From the NCBI GenBank assembly GCA_903862715.1, contig CAIOYY010000042.1, positions 1 through 32,649 on the forward strand: 32,649 nucleotides of DNA. Direction: 5' to 3'. Positions within the stretch are counted from its first letter, which is position 1, and each line of letters opens with the position of its first letter. A program made the position numbers and the translations under genes. Positions 14,945 through 22,056 of this stretch are shown here, in pieces. The notes under the pieces are model-generated. The model was not told the DNA's origin, did not search any database, and saw only the letters and a program-made list of their open reading frames with translations. Source of the stretch: an uncultured Alphaproteobacteria bacterium (GTDB lineage: Bacteria; Pseudomonadota; Alphaproteobacteria; Micropepsales; Micropepsaceae).

Positions 14945-15619
14945 ATGGGGTTCGCAAAACTCGTTCCGGCGGCGCTGCTGGTTTTCTGGACGCATGCGGC
15001 GGCCGCGCAGGCCTGGATTGAGTTCAAGAATGAAGAGGTCCGCTTTGCGGTCAATTTCCCGGAGCAGCCCGTTGCCGAAGACATAGAATGGATATCGGAG
15101 GATGATGCCCCGCTTCCCGCCCAAAAATTCACGGCGCAACGCGGGGACAGTATCTTCAGCGTGATTGTTGTGGATTACCGCGAAGCACGTCCCATCACGA
15201 GGCTTGGTGCAGAGGCCCATACGGCCGCGAAATATCGCAAGCTCGGCGAAGTCACCTATGACGCCTTTTCGCAACTCGACCGCATTTCCGGATTGCAATT
15301 GCAGATCACGAAGGCCAGTGAGCGCCGGTCCTTCATCGCCATTCATGCCCATGAGGGGCGGCTTTATGTGGCCGAAGCGGATGTCCCGCTGCGCGCGCCG
15401 CCACCCGGTCAGTTTCAGCAATCGCTGCAGATACTGGATGAGAACGGCATTCGTATCCGCTACTCGGTGGAGGGTGAAAGACTGATAAGTACGGATGAGC
15501 TGGATATAGACCCGACGCTGATTTCGGAAAACGCCCTCTATTATGAAGATGGATATCTGACGCCCGCGCAGTATCAGGAATTATTGCGTGCGTCAGGGGG
15601 AGGCGCGCCGGAGCATTGA
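14945..15619 (+). CDS. Exported protein of unknown function
   Basis: A 224-residue protein. Start ATG 14945 is chosen over the longer frame because GGAGGA lies six bases upstream and a signal peptide (about 1-21, ending AAAAQ) follows. The mature part opens with AWIEFKNEEVRFAVNFPEQP, a pattern seen in exported alphaproteobacterial proteins that start with a single beta-rich domain; no catalytic motif is visible. There are no cysteines in the mature part. It is transcribed away from the Kelch gene, with about 170 bases between their starts, which must hold both promoters, and it converges on the DUF6498-like gene with only 14 bases between their stops. Confidence 0.75.
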   Translation: MGFAKLVPAALLVFWTHAAAAQAWIEFKNEEVRFAVNFPEQPVAEDIEWISEDDAPLPAQKFTAQRGDSIFSVIVVDYREARPITRLGAEAHTAAKYRKLGEVTYDAFSQLDRISGLQLQITKASERRSFIAIHAHEGRLYVAEADVPLRAPPPGQFQQSLQILDENGIRIRYSVEGERLISTDELDIDPTLISENALYYEDGYLTPAQYQELLRASGGGAPEH

Positions 15620-15633
15620 TCGAGCCCCAAGCT

Positions 15634-16323
15634 CTATCGGGTACCATGCTCACGCAATGCGTCGAGCGTTTTCTTCGCGTCGTCTGGTTCCATCATCGGG
15701 AAGTTATTACCGATCGCAAAATAGATTTCTAAACCAGATTTCAGCAATGCGAGAATGACAACGCCCCATATCGGTGAGCCGAGCAGCATCACCGGCATGC
15801 CTGCGGCCAGAATGGTGATATGCAGAAGCACGATGCGGATATAGGGCTTTTTGAATTCCGAAATGACATTCGTGCTTCGCCATTCTCCGGCGGCAAGCCA
15901 GAGCAGAAACAGGCCGCCATGGGCCGCAAGCAGGAGAAGAAACGCCCATTTCAGACCGGGCAGCGATCCGAGAAATGCAATCGATATCGGAAAGCCGAAG
16001 AAACCCGTATGTCCGCCGGTGACGATCTCCTGGGGGCCGAACAGGCTCCAGACAAAAATGCCGTGCACGAAACAGAATATGCCGTAATGAAAAAAGAAGA
16101 AGGCGCTGACCGGAACGGCCGCGACGGCTTCCGTGCGGCTGCGCAGCAGGCTGCCGAGCAGCATCTTGGCGATGGTCACAAGGCCAATGATGAGGTTCTC
16201 GAGCCAGTAGAGCACCATCAGCGTGAAGGCGCTCCAGCCGAACAGAAAGACGCCGGCGAGCGGAATGAAATTCACGCTGACGGCACCGATGATGCGGTGA
16301 TTCAAAAGGCTATGTACGTTCAC
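15634..16323 (-). CDS. DUF6498-like multi-pass membrane protein
   Basis: A 229-residue protein with about six hydrophobic segments. The GTG at 16323 is preferred: GGGGA lies seven bases upstream on the minus strand, and the protein then begins with NVHSLLNHRIIGAVSVNFIP and goes into the first helix. The longer frame adds a polar N-terminus that is unlike the family. The stretches FTLMVLYWLENLIIGLVTI and FFFFHYGIFCFVHGIFVW match what I remember of the DUF6498 family. Its function is not known. The polar tail (DDAKKTLDALREHGTR) is probably cytosolic. Confidence 0.75.
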   Translation of the reverse strand: MNVHSLLNHRIIGAVSVNFIPLAGVFLFGWSAFTLMVLYWLENLIIGLVTIAKMLLGSLLRSRTEAVAAVPVSAFFFFHYGIFCFVHGIFVWSLFGPQEIVTGGHTGFFGFPISIAFLGSLPGLKWAFLLLLAAHGGLFLLWLAAGEWRSTNVISEFKKPYIRIVLLHITILAAGMPVMLLGSPIWGVVILALLKSGLEIYFAIGNNFPMMEPDDAKKTLDALREHGTR

Positions 16324-16451
16324 GTTTATTTCCCCGCGGCGGTCGATGCCGCCGGAATCGATAATGGGGAGATTTGCGGGAAGCGCAATATTGGATGCGC
16401 CTGCACTCCCATTTGGGGGTGAAAGCAAATGCCTCCGAGAAAGTCTCTACG

Positions 16452-16612
16452 GGAAGCGCGTTCCGCGCTTCCACCTCCCAGCGCGGGGGAGGTGAGTTGC
16501 TATCCATACTGAACTCGTCATGGCCCGACTTGATCGGGCCATGCAGCGATTGCGCGTCCGCACGATGGACCGCATTTTATGTTCATCTGGATGGCCCGCT
16601 TTTGCGGGCCAT
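16452..16612. repeat. Cluster of four palindromes downstream of the MetE-like gene
   Basis: Four hairpins follow each other: GGAAGCGCG/CGCGCTTCC (16452-16472), CACCTCCC/GGGAGGTG (16472-16494), CATGGCCCGA/TCGGGCCATG (16519-16543) and ATGGCCCGC/GCGGGCCAT (16591-16612). The last two are related to each other and to the GGCCGGG repeat at 19783-19803. They fill most of the 312-base gap between the DUF6498-like start and the end of the MetE-like gene. Confidence 0.7.
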
Positions 16613-16635
16613 GACAAATAAATTCTGCGAAATTT

Positions 16636-17781
16636 CTACGCCTTGCCCCATAGGGTTTGCGTAGCGAGGGCGGCGCCTTGCGAGAGGCTGCGGAATTTTT
16701 CCCACACGATGGTCGGGTGAATTTCCGGCACCGCGCGTGGACTGGACGCGAAGCCGCAATCGGCCGATGCGATGACATTCTCGCGGCCGACAAGCCTGGC
16801 GAACCGGATGATGCGTTCGGCCACCAGCTCGGGATGTTCGACGACGACCGAGGTGTGCGTGATGACGCCCGGAACGATAGCCTTGCCCTTGGGCAGCTTC
16901 ACGCTTTCCCAGATGCGCCATTCATGTTCGTGGCGGGGGTTCGCCGCCTCGAAAGAATAATATTGCGCGTTCACGCCGAGGGCGATGTCGACGACATCCT
17001 TGAATTCGATATCGGTGGTGCGCGGCCCCATATTGATGCCGTAACAGGTGTGATGACGCACGCGGTCCATCGGAATGCCGCGCAGGGCATGGTTGAGCGC
17101 GTCGACGCGGCTCATCGCCCATTTGCGGCATTCGGCGACGCTTTTTCCAGGGTTCAGCATGTAATGCATCGCAAGGCGCGGATCGTCGACCTGCAGCAGG
17201 AAACCCGCTTCGATGATGGCGAGATATTCTTCGCGCATGGCGTCCGCGATGGCGAAGAGGCATTCGTCATCATTGCTGTAGAAACGGTTTTCCTGATAGC
17301 GCTCGAAGCTCGCGGGCGAGGCGGACGGCATGAAGACATCGACATGCGGCGTGTCTTTAAGCGCCGCTTTCAAATTGGCGATGTCGCGCCGAACGGCTTC
17401 CCGTCCGGCATAGGAAATCGGCCCTGTGGTCGCCATGCGCGGCGGCGCAGTGCCGGAATGGCCATGTTCGTAGAATTCCGGAAAGGCTTCGCGCTCGCGC
17501 GAATTCAGCTGCGGCGCGGAACCCGTTATCGGCTCCAGCCCGGCGAGGCGTTCGGAGACATAGGCGACGAAGCCGGGTTTCGATTGTTCGCCGTCGTCGA
17601 TGATGTCGATGCCACAGGCGGCCTGTTGCCGGACAATGTCGGCCACCGCCTTCGCCACGGCGTCGTCATAGGCGGCCCCGGATTTTCCTTCGGCCATCAT
17701 TTCAGACAGCGCATCGCGGCGGGGGAGGCTGCCCACATGGGTGGTGAGAATGCGTTTGCTGCGTTCGTCCATCAGCGCCAT
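16636..17781 (-). CDS. MetE-like cobalamin-independent methyltransferase/alkyltransferase
   Basis: A 381-residue protein of the C-terminal methionine synthase (MetE) fold, close in style to epoxyalkane:coenzyme M transferase-like and archaeal-type members. It opens with RILTTHVGSLPRRDAL, the family signature. The predicted zinc ligands occur in order: His and Cys in RHHTCYGINMG, Glu in SFEAANPRHEHE, and Cys in IASADCGFASS. MetE proper is over 700 residues, so this is a stand-alone catalytic half; the true acceptor thiol and donor are not evident. The next gene downstream-strand partner, a MatC-like carrier, starts the transcript 26 bases upstream, so they probably form a small uptake-and-conversion operon. 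ATG 17772 is an alternative start. Confidence 0.88.
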   Translation of the reverse strand: MALMDERSKRILTTHVGSLPRRDALSEMMAEGKSGAAYDDAVAKAVADIVRQQAACGIDIIDDGEQSKPGFVAYVSERLAGLEPITGSAPQLNSREREAFPEFYEHGHSGTAPPRMATTGPISYAGREAVRRDIANLKAALKDTPHVDVFMPSASPASFERYQENRFYSNDDECLFAIADAMREEYLAIIEAGFLLQVDDPRLAMHYMLNPGKSVAECRKWAMSRVDALNHALRGIPMDRVRHHTCYGINMGPRTTDIEFKDVVDIALGVNAQYYSFEAANPRHEHEWRIWESVKLPKGKAIVPGVITHTSVVVEHPELVAERIIRFARLVGRENVIASADCGFASSPRAVPEIHPTIVWEKFRSLSQGAALATQTLWGKA

Positions 17782-17807
17782 GCGGGAGCCTTTTGTGAAG
17801 CGTCAGA

Positions 17808-19058
17808 TCACCAGACAAAGAAGCCGATAAAGAACTGGCAGAAGAGGGCGCCGACAATCGTCATGGAGAAGCCCCAGATCAGCATCTGACGGAAAAGACG
17901 GGCGGGATCTTCGCTGCTGTTGGCGGGAAGACCCGCCACGGCCAGCGCGCCGATGGTCGAGAGCGGCGAGACATCGACCAGCGCGGAGCCGACATTGATC
18001 GAGAGCGAGATGGCGAGCGGATTGCCGCCGCCCAATTGTTCGACGAGCCCCGGCACGGTGGGCAGGAACGCCGGATAGACGACGCCCGAGGTCGAGGAAT
18101 AGGTCGAGATGACACCGGTGACGAAGGCCATGACGCCGTTCACCGTTCCGGGCGTCGCCACGCTTGCGAGAATTTCGGTGAAACGGGCAAGGCCGCCCGT
18201 ATCGGACATCACGCCGATCAGCACGCTGACGCCCGCGACCATCAGGATGATGCCCCACGGGACAGAGGCGATCGCCTCCTTGTCGGAACAGCAGCGCGCG
18301 ATGATCAGGATGGCTGCGGCGACGAAGGCCGACACGCCGGGATCGACCCGGAAGAAGACGACGCCGACGATCCAGACGGCGAGGACGGCGATGGTCAGCC
18401 AGTGGATCGGGGTGAAGGGTGCGGGCCTTGCCTCGATCTCGGTTCTGCCGGCGCGCATCAGCTTCAACCCGCCGAACAGCACATAGGCCGCGAGAGCGAC
18501 CACCGTGTGGGCGACGAAATTCGCGAGGAAGACGTTCAAATCGTGACCGGGCAGGCCCGCCATATCCATCTGGGTCAGCACGATGATGCCGACCGAGGAG
18601 ACGGGCGAGAGATTGCCCGCGCAGGCGCCGTTGGTGACCAGAAGCGCGATGAGGAAGACCGGAATGCGGGCGCGGAGCCCTGCGACCATCGCCAGCGGCG
18701 CGACCAGTGCGGTGGCGGCGGTGGCGCCGGGGCCGACCGCGGAAAGGAAACCCGCGAGGAAGAAGAAGGCCCAGGGCAGAAGCGCGACGCGGCCGCCGCA
18801 GAGCCGGACGAGGCGGAGCGTCATCGCCTCCAGCGTGCCGTTCTTCTGGGCGACGCCGAAAAGGAGCGTGACGCCGACCAGCGTCAGGAACAGGACCGAG
18901 GGGAATTCGCCCATGACCTGGGCCGGCGACCAGCCCGCGGCCAGTATGGCGACGCCCGCCGCCAGCGCGATGGCCAGAACGCCGATATTGATGCGCGACG
19001 TCAGGCTGACCACGATGACGACCAGAAGCGCGACGAGCGAGATGTCGGCCGGGGTCAT
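17808..19058 (-). CDS. MatC/SLC13-like dicarboxylate-type transporter
   Basis: A 416-residue protein with about eleven hydrophobic segments and short loops. It resembles ion-transporter-superfamily carriers of the MatC/SLC13 kind: an N-terminal half with LSAVGPGATAATALVAPLAM and GNLSPVSSVGIIV, and a second half with the matching turn TYSSTSGVVYPAFLPTVPG and INVGSALVDVSPLSTIGAL. Such paired Ser/Thr/Gly-rich hairpins form the substrate site in this fold. Malonate or another dicarboxylate is the usual guess; none is shown. It lies 26 bases before the MetE-like gene on the same strand. The base composition is visibly more GC-rich than neighbouring genes, which may be an effect of hydrophobic Ala/Gly/Val codons. 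Confidence 0.85.
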   Translation of the reverse strand: MTPADISLVALLVVIVVSLTSRINIGVLAIALAAGVAILAAGWSPAQVMGEFPSVLFLTLVGVTLLFGVAQKNGTLEAMTLRLVRLCGGRVALLPWAFFFLAGFLSAVGPGATAATALVAPLAMVAGLRARIPVFLIALLVTNGACAGNLSPVSSVGIIVLTQMDMAGLPGHDLNVFLANFVAHTVVALAAYVLFGGLKLMRAGRTEIEARPAPFTPIHWLTIAVLAVWIVGVVFFRVDPGVSAFVAAAILIIARCCSDKEAIASVPWGIILMVAGVSVLIGVMSDTGGLARFTEILASVATPGTVNGVMAFVTGVISTYSSTSGVVYPAFLPTVPGLVEQLGGGNPLAISLSINVGSALVDVSPLSTIGALAVAGLPANSSEDPARLFRQMLIWGFSMTIVGALFCQFFIGFFVW

Positions 19059-19293
19059 GGATGGCTCACAGGGTTATGCGAGAAATGGGCGCGCGGCGCG
19101 GCGCGGAAGACAGAGAATTTCACTGAAGCAGGTCCCCGAAGACGTTTTTCGCGGGGTAACGAGTCTCCCCACGTTGATGGCCAGCTTACCTTGGGACAAC
19201 GTAAGGTCCAGCGCGGACTTAGCGCGTCAGGTGGTTGAAGCGTATTCTCCTTCATCATGGCCGGCCACCGAGGCGGGCATGGCCTTGGCAAGA

Positions 19294-19593
19294 TCAGGCT
19301 CGGCCCAATATCCGGCGGATCAGGTTCCGAAGGCGGTCGAGGAATGAGACCGGATCGGCGGGCACCAGGCAGCGCTCGTGCCAGAGGCCCGGTATGCCGT
19401 CCAGCTCATAAAGGTCCTCACGGCCGTTGAAGCTGCCGAAGGATTTGACCGTGGCGTCCTCACCGGCAAAGACGATCTGGTCCAGGTCCGGCGGATGCTG
19501 GTGCCGCCAGGTGTTCCGGAATTCCGTCAGCACGTCGCGCCGCGCGATTTTTACGCGGTCGCCCTTGGTGTAGGTGGCTCGGTAATGGGACAT
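19294..19593 (-). CDS. Small conserved-looking protein, hypothetical
   Basis: A 99-residue protein from ATG 19593. It begins with SHYRATYTKGDRVKIARRDVL, which looks like the start of a small SH3/KOW-like beta-barrel, and has VFAGEDATVKSFGSFNG and YELDGIPGLWHERCLVPA. The C-terminus is a basic amphipathic helix (FLDRLRNLIRRILGRA) that might contact membrane or nucleic acid. I do not recognise a named family. Codon use fits the genome, and it is separated from the neighbouring transporter by about 235 bases without a gene. Confidence 0.65.
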   Translation of the reverse strand: MSHYRATYTKGDRVKIARRDVLTEFRNTWRHQHPPDLDQIVFAGEDATVKSFGSFNGREDLYELDGIPGLWHERCLVPADPVSFLDRLRNLIRRILGRA

Positions 19594-19640
19594 GGTCCGA
19601 CGATATCGCGGGCGTTTCGAAGCGCAAACACCGGGAAGGG

Positions 19641-19649
19641 TTATCCACG
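19641..19649 (+). promoter_or_regulatory. Single DnaA-box-like sequence
   Basis: TTATCCACG, one mismatch from the consensus TTATCCACA, in the gap before mazG. The same 9-mer recurs in the cluster at 21975-22026. Confidence 0.35.
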
Positions 19650-19730
19650 CAGCGGTGTTTTCGGTGGCCGTTCACAGGGGAAATAGCGCTTGAGCCGCTT
19701 GCCAGAAGCCCTGCAAAACCTGTCATTGTG

Positions 19731-19749
19731 ATATTATTTCCCATAATAT
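19731..19749. repeat. AT-rich inverted repeat
   Basis: ATATTAT (19731-19737) and ATAATAT (19743-19749) are reverse complements around TTCCC. It lies in an AT-rich patch (about 19725-19768) upstream of mazG; it may be a regulatory site or part of a promoter. Confidence 0.4.
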
Positions 19750-19782
19750 TGCTTATACGAAATTATAGGAGGTGGCCCGTGG

Positions 19783-19803
19783 TGGCCGGGTCAAGCCCGG
19801 CCA
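19783..19803. repeat. Palindromic intergenic repeat (GGCCGGG type)
   Basis: TGGCCGGG and CCCGGCCA flank TCAAG and are followed by TGACGAG. This is a common alphaproteobacterial intergenic palindrome, similar to those at 16519-16543. The rest of 19594-19913 holds no supported gene. Confidence 0.65.
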
Positions 19804-19913
19804 TGACGAGTTTGAGAAACTGGCAATGAGACTTCGGAGAAAGCCGGAAAGCCTGGCATCCTGCGCGGTCATTTCCATAGACGCTTGTTGCGGTCTGCGC
19901 GTAGGTTCGGCCC

Positions 19914-20732
19914 ATGTCCGAGGACGAAGATCACAACGTTGAAACCGGCAAATTGCTGGAGATCATGCGCCGCTTGCGTGATCCCAATGGCGGCTGTCCC
20001 TGGGATCTGGAACAGGATTTTTCGACCGTCGCGCCTTACACGATCGAGGAAGCCTATGAGGTTTCCGACGCCATCGCGCGGGAAGATTATGACGACCTCA
20101 AAGGCGAATTGGGCGACCTCCTCCTTCAGGTCGTTTTCCACGCCCAGATGGCCGAGGAAAAAGGCCTGTTCGCCTATGCCGATGTGGTGCGCGCGATCTC
20201 GGAAAAGATGATCCGCCGGCACCCGCATGTATTCGGCGATGGCCCGGCGCGGACCGCCGATGGCGTGGCAAAGGCCTGGGAGGACATCAAACGTGAGGAA
20301 CGCGCCCTAAAGACCGAAAAAAAAAAGGGTTTTCTGGACGATGTGGCGAGCGCCCTGCCCGCATTGATGCGCGCCGTGAAGCTGCAGAACCGCGCGGCGG
20401 AAGTCGGCTTCGATTGGCCGAATGCGGTCCATGTTACCGACAAGATTGCCGAGGAAGCGCGTGAGCTGGCCGAGGCGTCGGACGGCAAAGACCCCGGCAA
20501 GATCTCCGAAGAGTTCGGTGACATGCTGTTCGCCATGGCGAATCTGGCGCGGCATCTGAAGGTTGACCCCGAGGAATCCTTGCGCGCCGCAAATGCCAAA
20601 TTCATGAGCCGTTTCAAGGTGATCGAAGGAGGTCTTCAATCGCGCGGGATAGCGCTTGGCGAGGCGACGCTCGACCAGATGGAAGCGCTCTGGCAGGAGG
20701 CCAAGCGCCAGGAGCGCGAAAAGGACGAATGA
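19914..20732 (+). CDS. mazG: Nucleoside triphosphate pyrophosphohydrolase MazG
   Basis: A 272-residue two-domain MazG that hydrolyses NTPs to NMP and PPi, cleaning the nucleotide pool and affecting (p)ppGpp levels in some bacteria. The first domain starts with LLEIMRRLRDPNGGCPWDLEQ and has the metal-binding EExxE and ExxD pattern: YTIEEAYEVSDAI then LKGELGDLLLQVVFHAQMAE. The second has KIAEEARELAEA and ISEEFGDMLFAMANLARHL. Between the two halves a run of ten A residues (20317-20326) encodes Glu-Lys-Lys-Lys. Losing one A would end translation 13 codons later, leaving only the first domain. In relatives mazG often follows hflX; here two other genes stand between. Confidence 0.95.
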   Translation: MSEDEDHNVETGKLLEIMRRLRDPNGGCPWDLEQDFSTVAPYTIEEAYEVSDAIAREDYDDLKGELGDLLLQVVFHAQMAEEKGLFAYADVVRAISEKMIRRHPHVFGDGPARTADGVAKAWEDIKREERALKTEKKKGFLDDVASALPALMRAVKLQNRAAEVGFDWPNAVHVTDKIAEEARELAEASDGKDPGKISEEFGDMLFAMANLARHLKVDPEESLRAANAKFMSRFKVIEGGLQSRGIALGEATLDQMEALWQEAKRQEREKDE

Positions 20733-21118
20733 TAGCAGGAGCGCCCTGCCCGGACCTCGCCGCGCTTCAGGGGGCCTGGAAACAGGTGGGTTTCGAGGCG
20801 AATGGCGCGGTTGACGTTCCCGACGAATTTGGCACTCACGACAATATCACGACCTTCGCCGGCAATCATTTCGTCGTTCGAAGTCCGGAAGGTGTGCTTT
20901 TGCTGGAGGGTGAGTTTGACCTCTACCCGTACTCCAACCCCAAGTCGGTGAATTGGCGGGATACGATGGGGAGCGATACGGGCAAAACGCTGCCGAGTAT
21001 TTACTGTCTGGAAGACGACCACTTCGTGTTTGTCGCCGCCGATGACGGCGCACCGCGGCCGACCATGTTTCGCACCGTATCGGGCCAGACCATGCGGACA
21101 TTCGTCCGGTTGCCATAA
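20729..21118 (+). CDS. TIGR03067-like small protein
   Basis: A 129-residue protein whose ATG overlaps the mazG stop codon (ATGA, 20729-20732), which indicates translational coupling. It follows the TIGR03067 pattern: LAALQGAWKQVGFEANG near the start, FAGNHFVVRS, then EGEFDLYPYSNPKSVNW, SIYCLEDDHFVFV and RPTMFRT near the end. The family is a lipocalin-like beta-barrel of unknown role, best known from Planctomycetes; its presence in this setting may mark transfer. No signal peptide is visible, so it is probably cytosolic. Confidence 0.75.
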   Translation: MIAGAPCPDLAALQGAWKQVGFEANGAVDVPDEFGTHDNITTFAGNHFVVRSPEGVLLLEGEFDLYPYSNPKSVNWRDTMGSDTGKTLPSIYCLEDDHFVFVAADDGAPRPTMFRTVSGQTMRTFVRLP

Positions 21119-21194
21119 CGCCCGTTCCACAGGGATTCGCAGCGCTTAGCGCCACGAAACCGAATGGAAGTTTACATTGCCTACACGGGCCAAA

Positions 21195-21785
21195 TTACGG
21201 GGCCGGCGGTCCTGGCGGCGCCATGCCTTCGGGGAACTGGACCGTCATGTACGGACCGGGCGCGGGCTGACCGGCGGGCGTGATCGCGGGCACCTGGTTG
21301 GCGACGGGCGGCAGGCTCTTCATATAGGCGGCCATCGCGTAGGCGTCCTCGTCGGTCAGCGCCGAGAGACCCGGCCAGGGCATGATGGGCACCAGCGTCC
21401 GCCCATCTGGGCGGACGCCGGTGCGAAGCGCAGTGACGATCTGGTCTTCGGTCCAGTTGCCAAGTCCGGTTTCGGGATCCGGCGTCAGATTGGGGGGATA
21501 GACATAGCCCATACCCGGCATGAAGAAGCCCACGTCGCCCCCGTTATAGGCGCGTGTGTGATCGGGCATGCCGAGCAGGCTTCCCGGCGTGTGGCAGTCA
21601 TTGCAGCCGCCGATCCGCATGAGATAGCCGCCGCGTTCGAGGGGATCCATGGCGGTCTCGGCGGGTGCCGGATCTTCCGCGGCAGGCGGAACATCCGGCG
21701 CGGGCTGTTCGCAGGCCGTCGTGAAAAAGCCGACGCCTGCCAGCAGCGCCAGAGGAATGTGAAAACGAGATGTGCGAGCGCGCAT
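21195..21785 (-). CDS. Lipoprotein-type class I cytochrome c
   Basis: A 196-residue exported protein. The N-terminal hydrophobic stretch is followed by FFTTACEQPAPD, a likely but imperfect lipobox (Thr at -3), so membrane anchoring by lipid is probable. A Pro/Ala/Glu linker leads to the haem-binding CNDCH in YLMRIGGCNDCHTPG. Possible Met ligands for haem include those in TLVPIMPWPGLSALTDEDAYAMAAYMKSLPP. This form resembles the cytochrome subunits that accept electrons from molybdenum hydroxylases or alcohol dehydrogenases. The electron donor is not encoded nearby, although the tail of a molybdenum enzyme gene lies at the other end of the window. Confidence 0.88.
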   Translation of the reverse strand: MRARTSRFHIPLALLAGVGFFTTACEQPAPDVPPAAEDPAPAETAMDPLERGGYLMRIGGCNDCHTPGSLLGMPDHTRAYNGGDVGFFMPGMGYVYPPNLTPDPETGLGNWTEDQIVTALRTGVRPDGRTLVPIMPWPGLSALTDEDAYAMAAYMKSLPPVANQVPAITPAGQPAPGPYMTVQFPEGMAPPGPPAP

Positions 21786-21974
21786 AGATTCCCCCCGAAA
21801 TCCAGATTTCCGACGCCGAATCGAGCGGCGCTGGGAAAAATTTTGCCGCGTCCGCGAGCGGAAAGGAAGGTGGGACGGCGGTTCTTACCGATGGTCAGCG
21901 GGATCCGAGCACCTGGGTCGCCTTCCCTCGGAAGAACCCGGTTCGTCCTGGCCGGGGATGACAGGACGGGTGAC

Positions 21975-22026
21975 TTATCCCCGTTATCCCCTGCCGCTTA
22001 TCCACAGGGCCGCGTGCTTATCCACG
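21975..22026 (+). promoter_or_regulatory. Cluster of four DnaA-box-like 9-mers
   Basis: TTATCCCCG (21975-21983), TTATCCCCT (21984-21992), TTATCCACA (21998-22006, the exact consensus) and TTATCCACG (22018-22026) all lie on the plus strand within 52 bases. An AT-rich inverted repeat follows directly. The cluster sits upstream of the cytochrome c gene and downstream of hflX. Confidence 0.55.
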
Positions 22027-22032
22027 CGAGGA

Positions 22033-22056
22033 TAATTTCATAGGTATATGAAATTA
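22033..22056. repeat. AT-rich inverted repeat directly after the hflX stop
   Basis: TAATTTCATA (22033-22042) and TATGAAATTA (22047-22056) are exact reverse complements around GGTA. It touches the hflX stop codon and has no T run, so it is not a typical terminator. It may be an operator or a strand-opening element next to the DnaA-box cluster. Confidence 0.5.

Noticed and set aside
16452-16612. Palindrome cluster as a CRISPR array
   Set aside because: The hairpins differ in sequence and spacing; there are no regular spacers and no cas genes.
16657-17889. 410-codon open frame opposite the MetE-like gene
   Set aside because: Compositional shadow; the opposite strand carries an intact family signature and zinc ligands.
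18036-19238. 400-codon open frame opposite the MatC-like carrier
   Set aside because: Asp/Arg/Gly-rich low-complexity translation, typical of the complement of a hydrophobic gene.
21975-22056. DnaA-box cluster as the chromosomal origin
   Set aside because: Neighbouring genes (cytochrome c, hflX) are not the usual origin flanks, and no strand-bias switch supports it; kept only as a candidate DnaA site.
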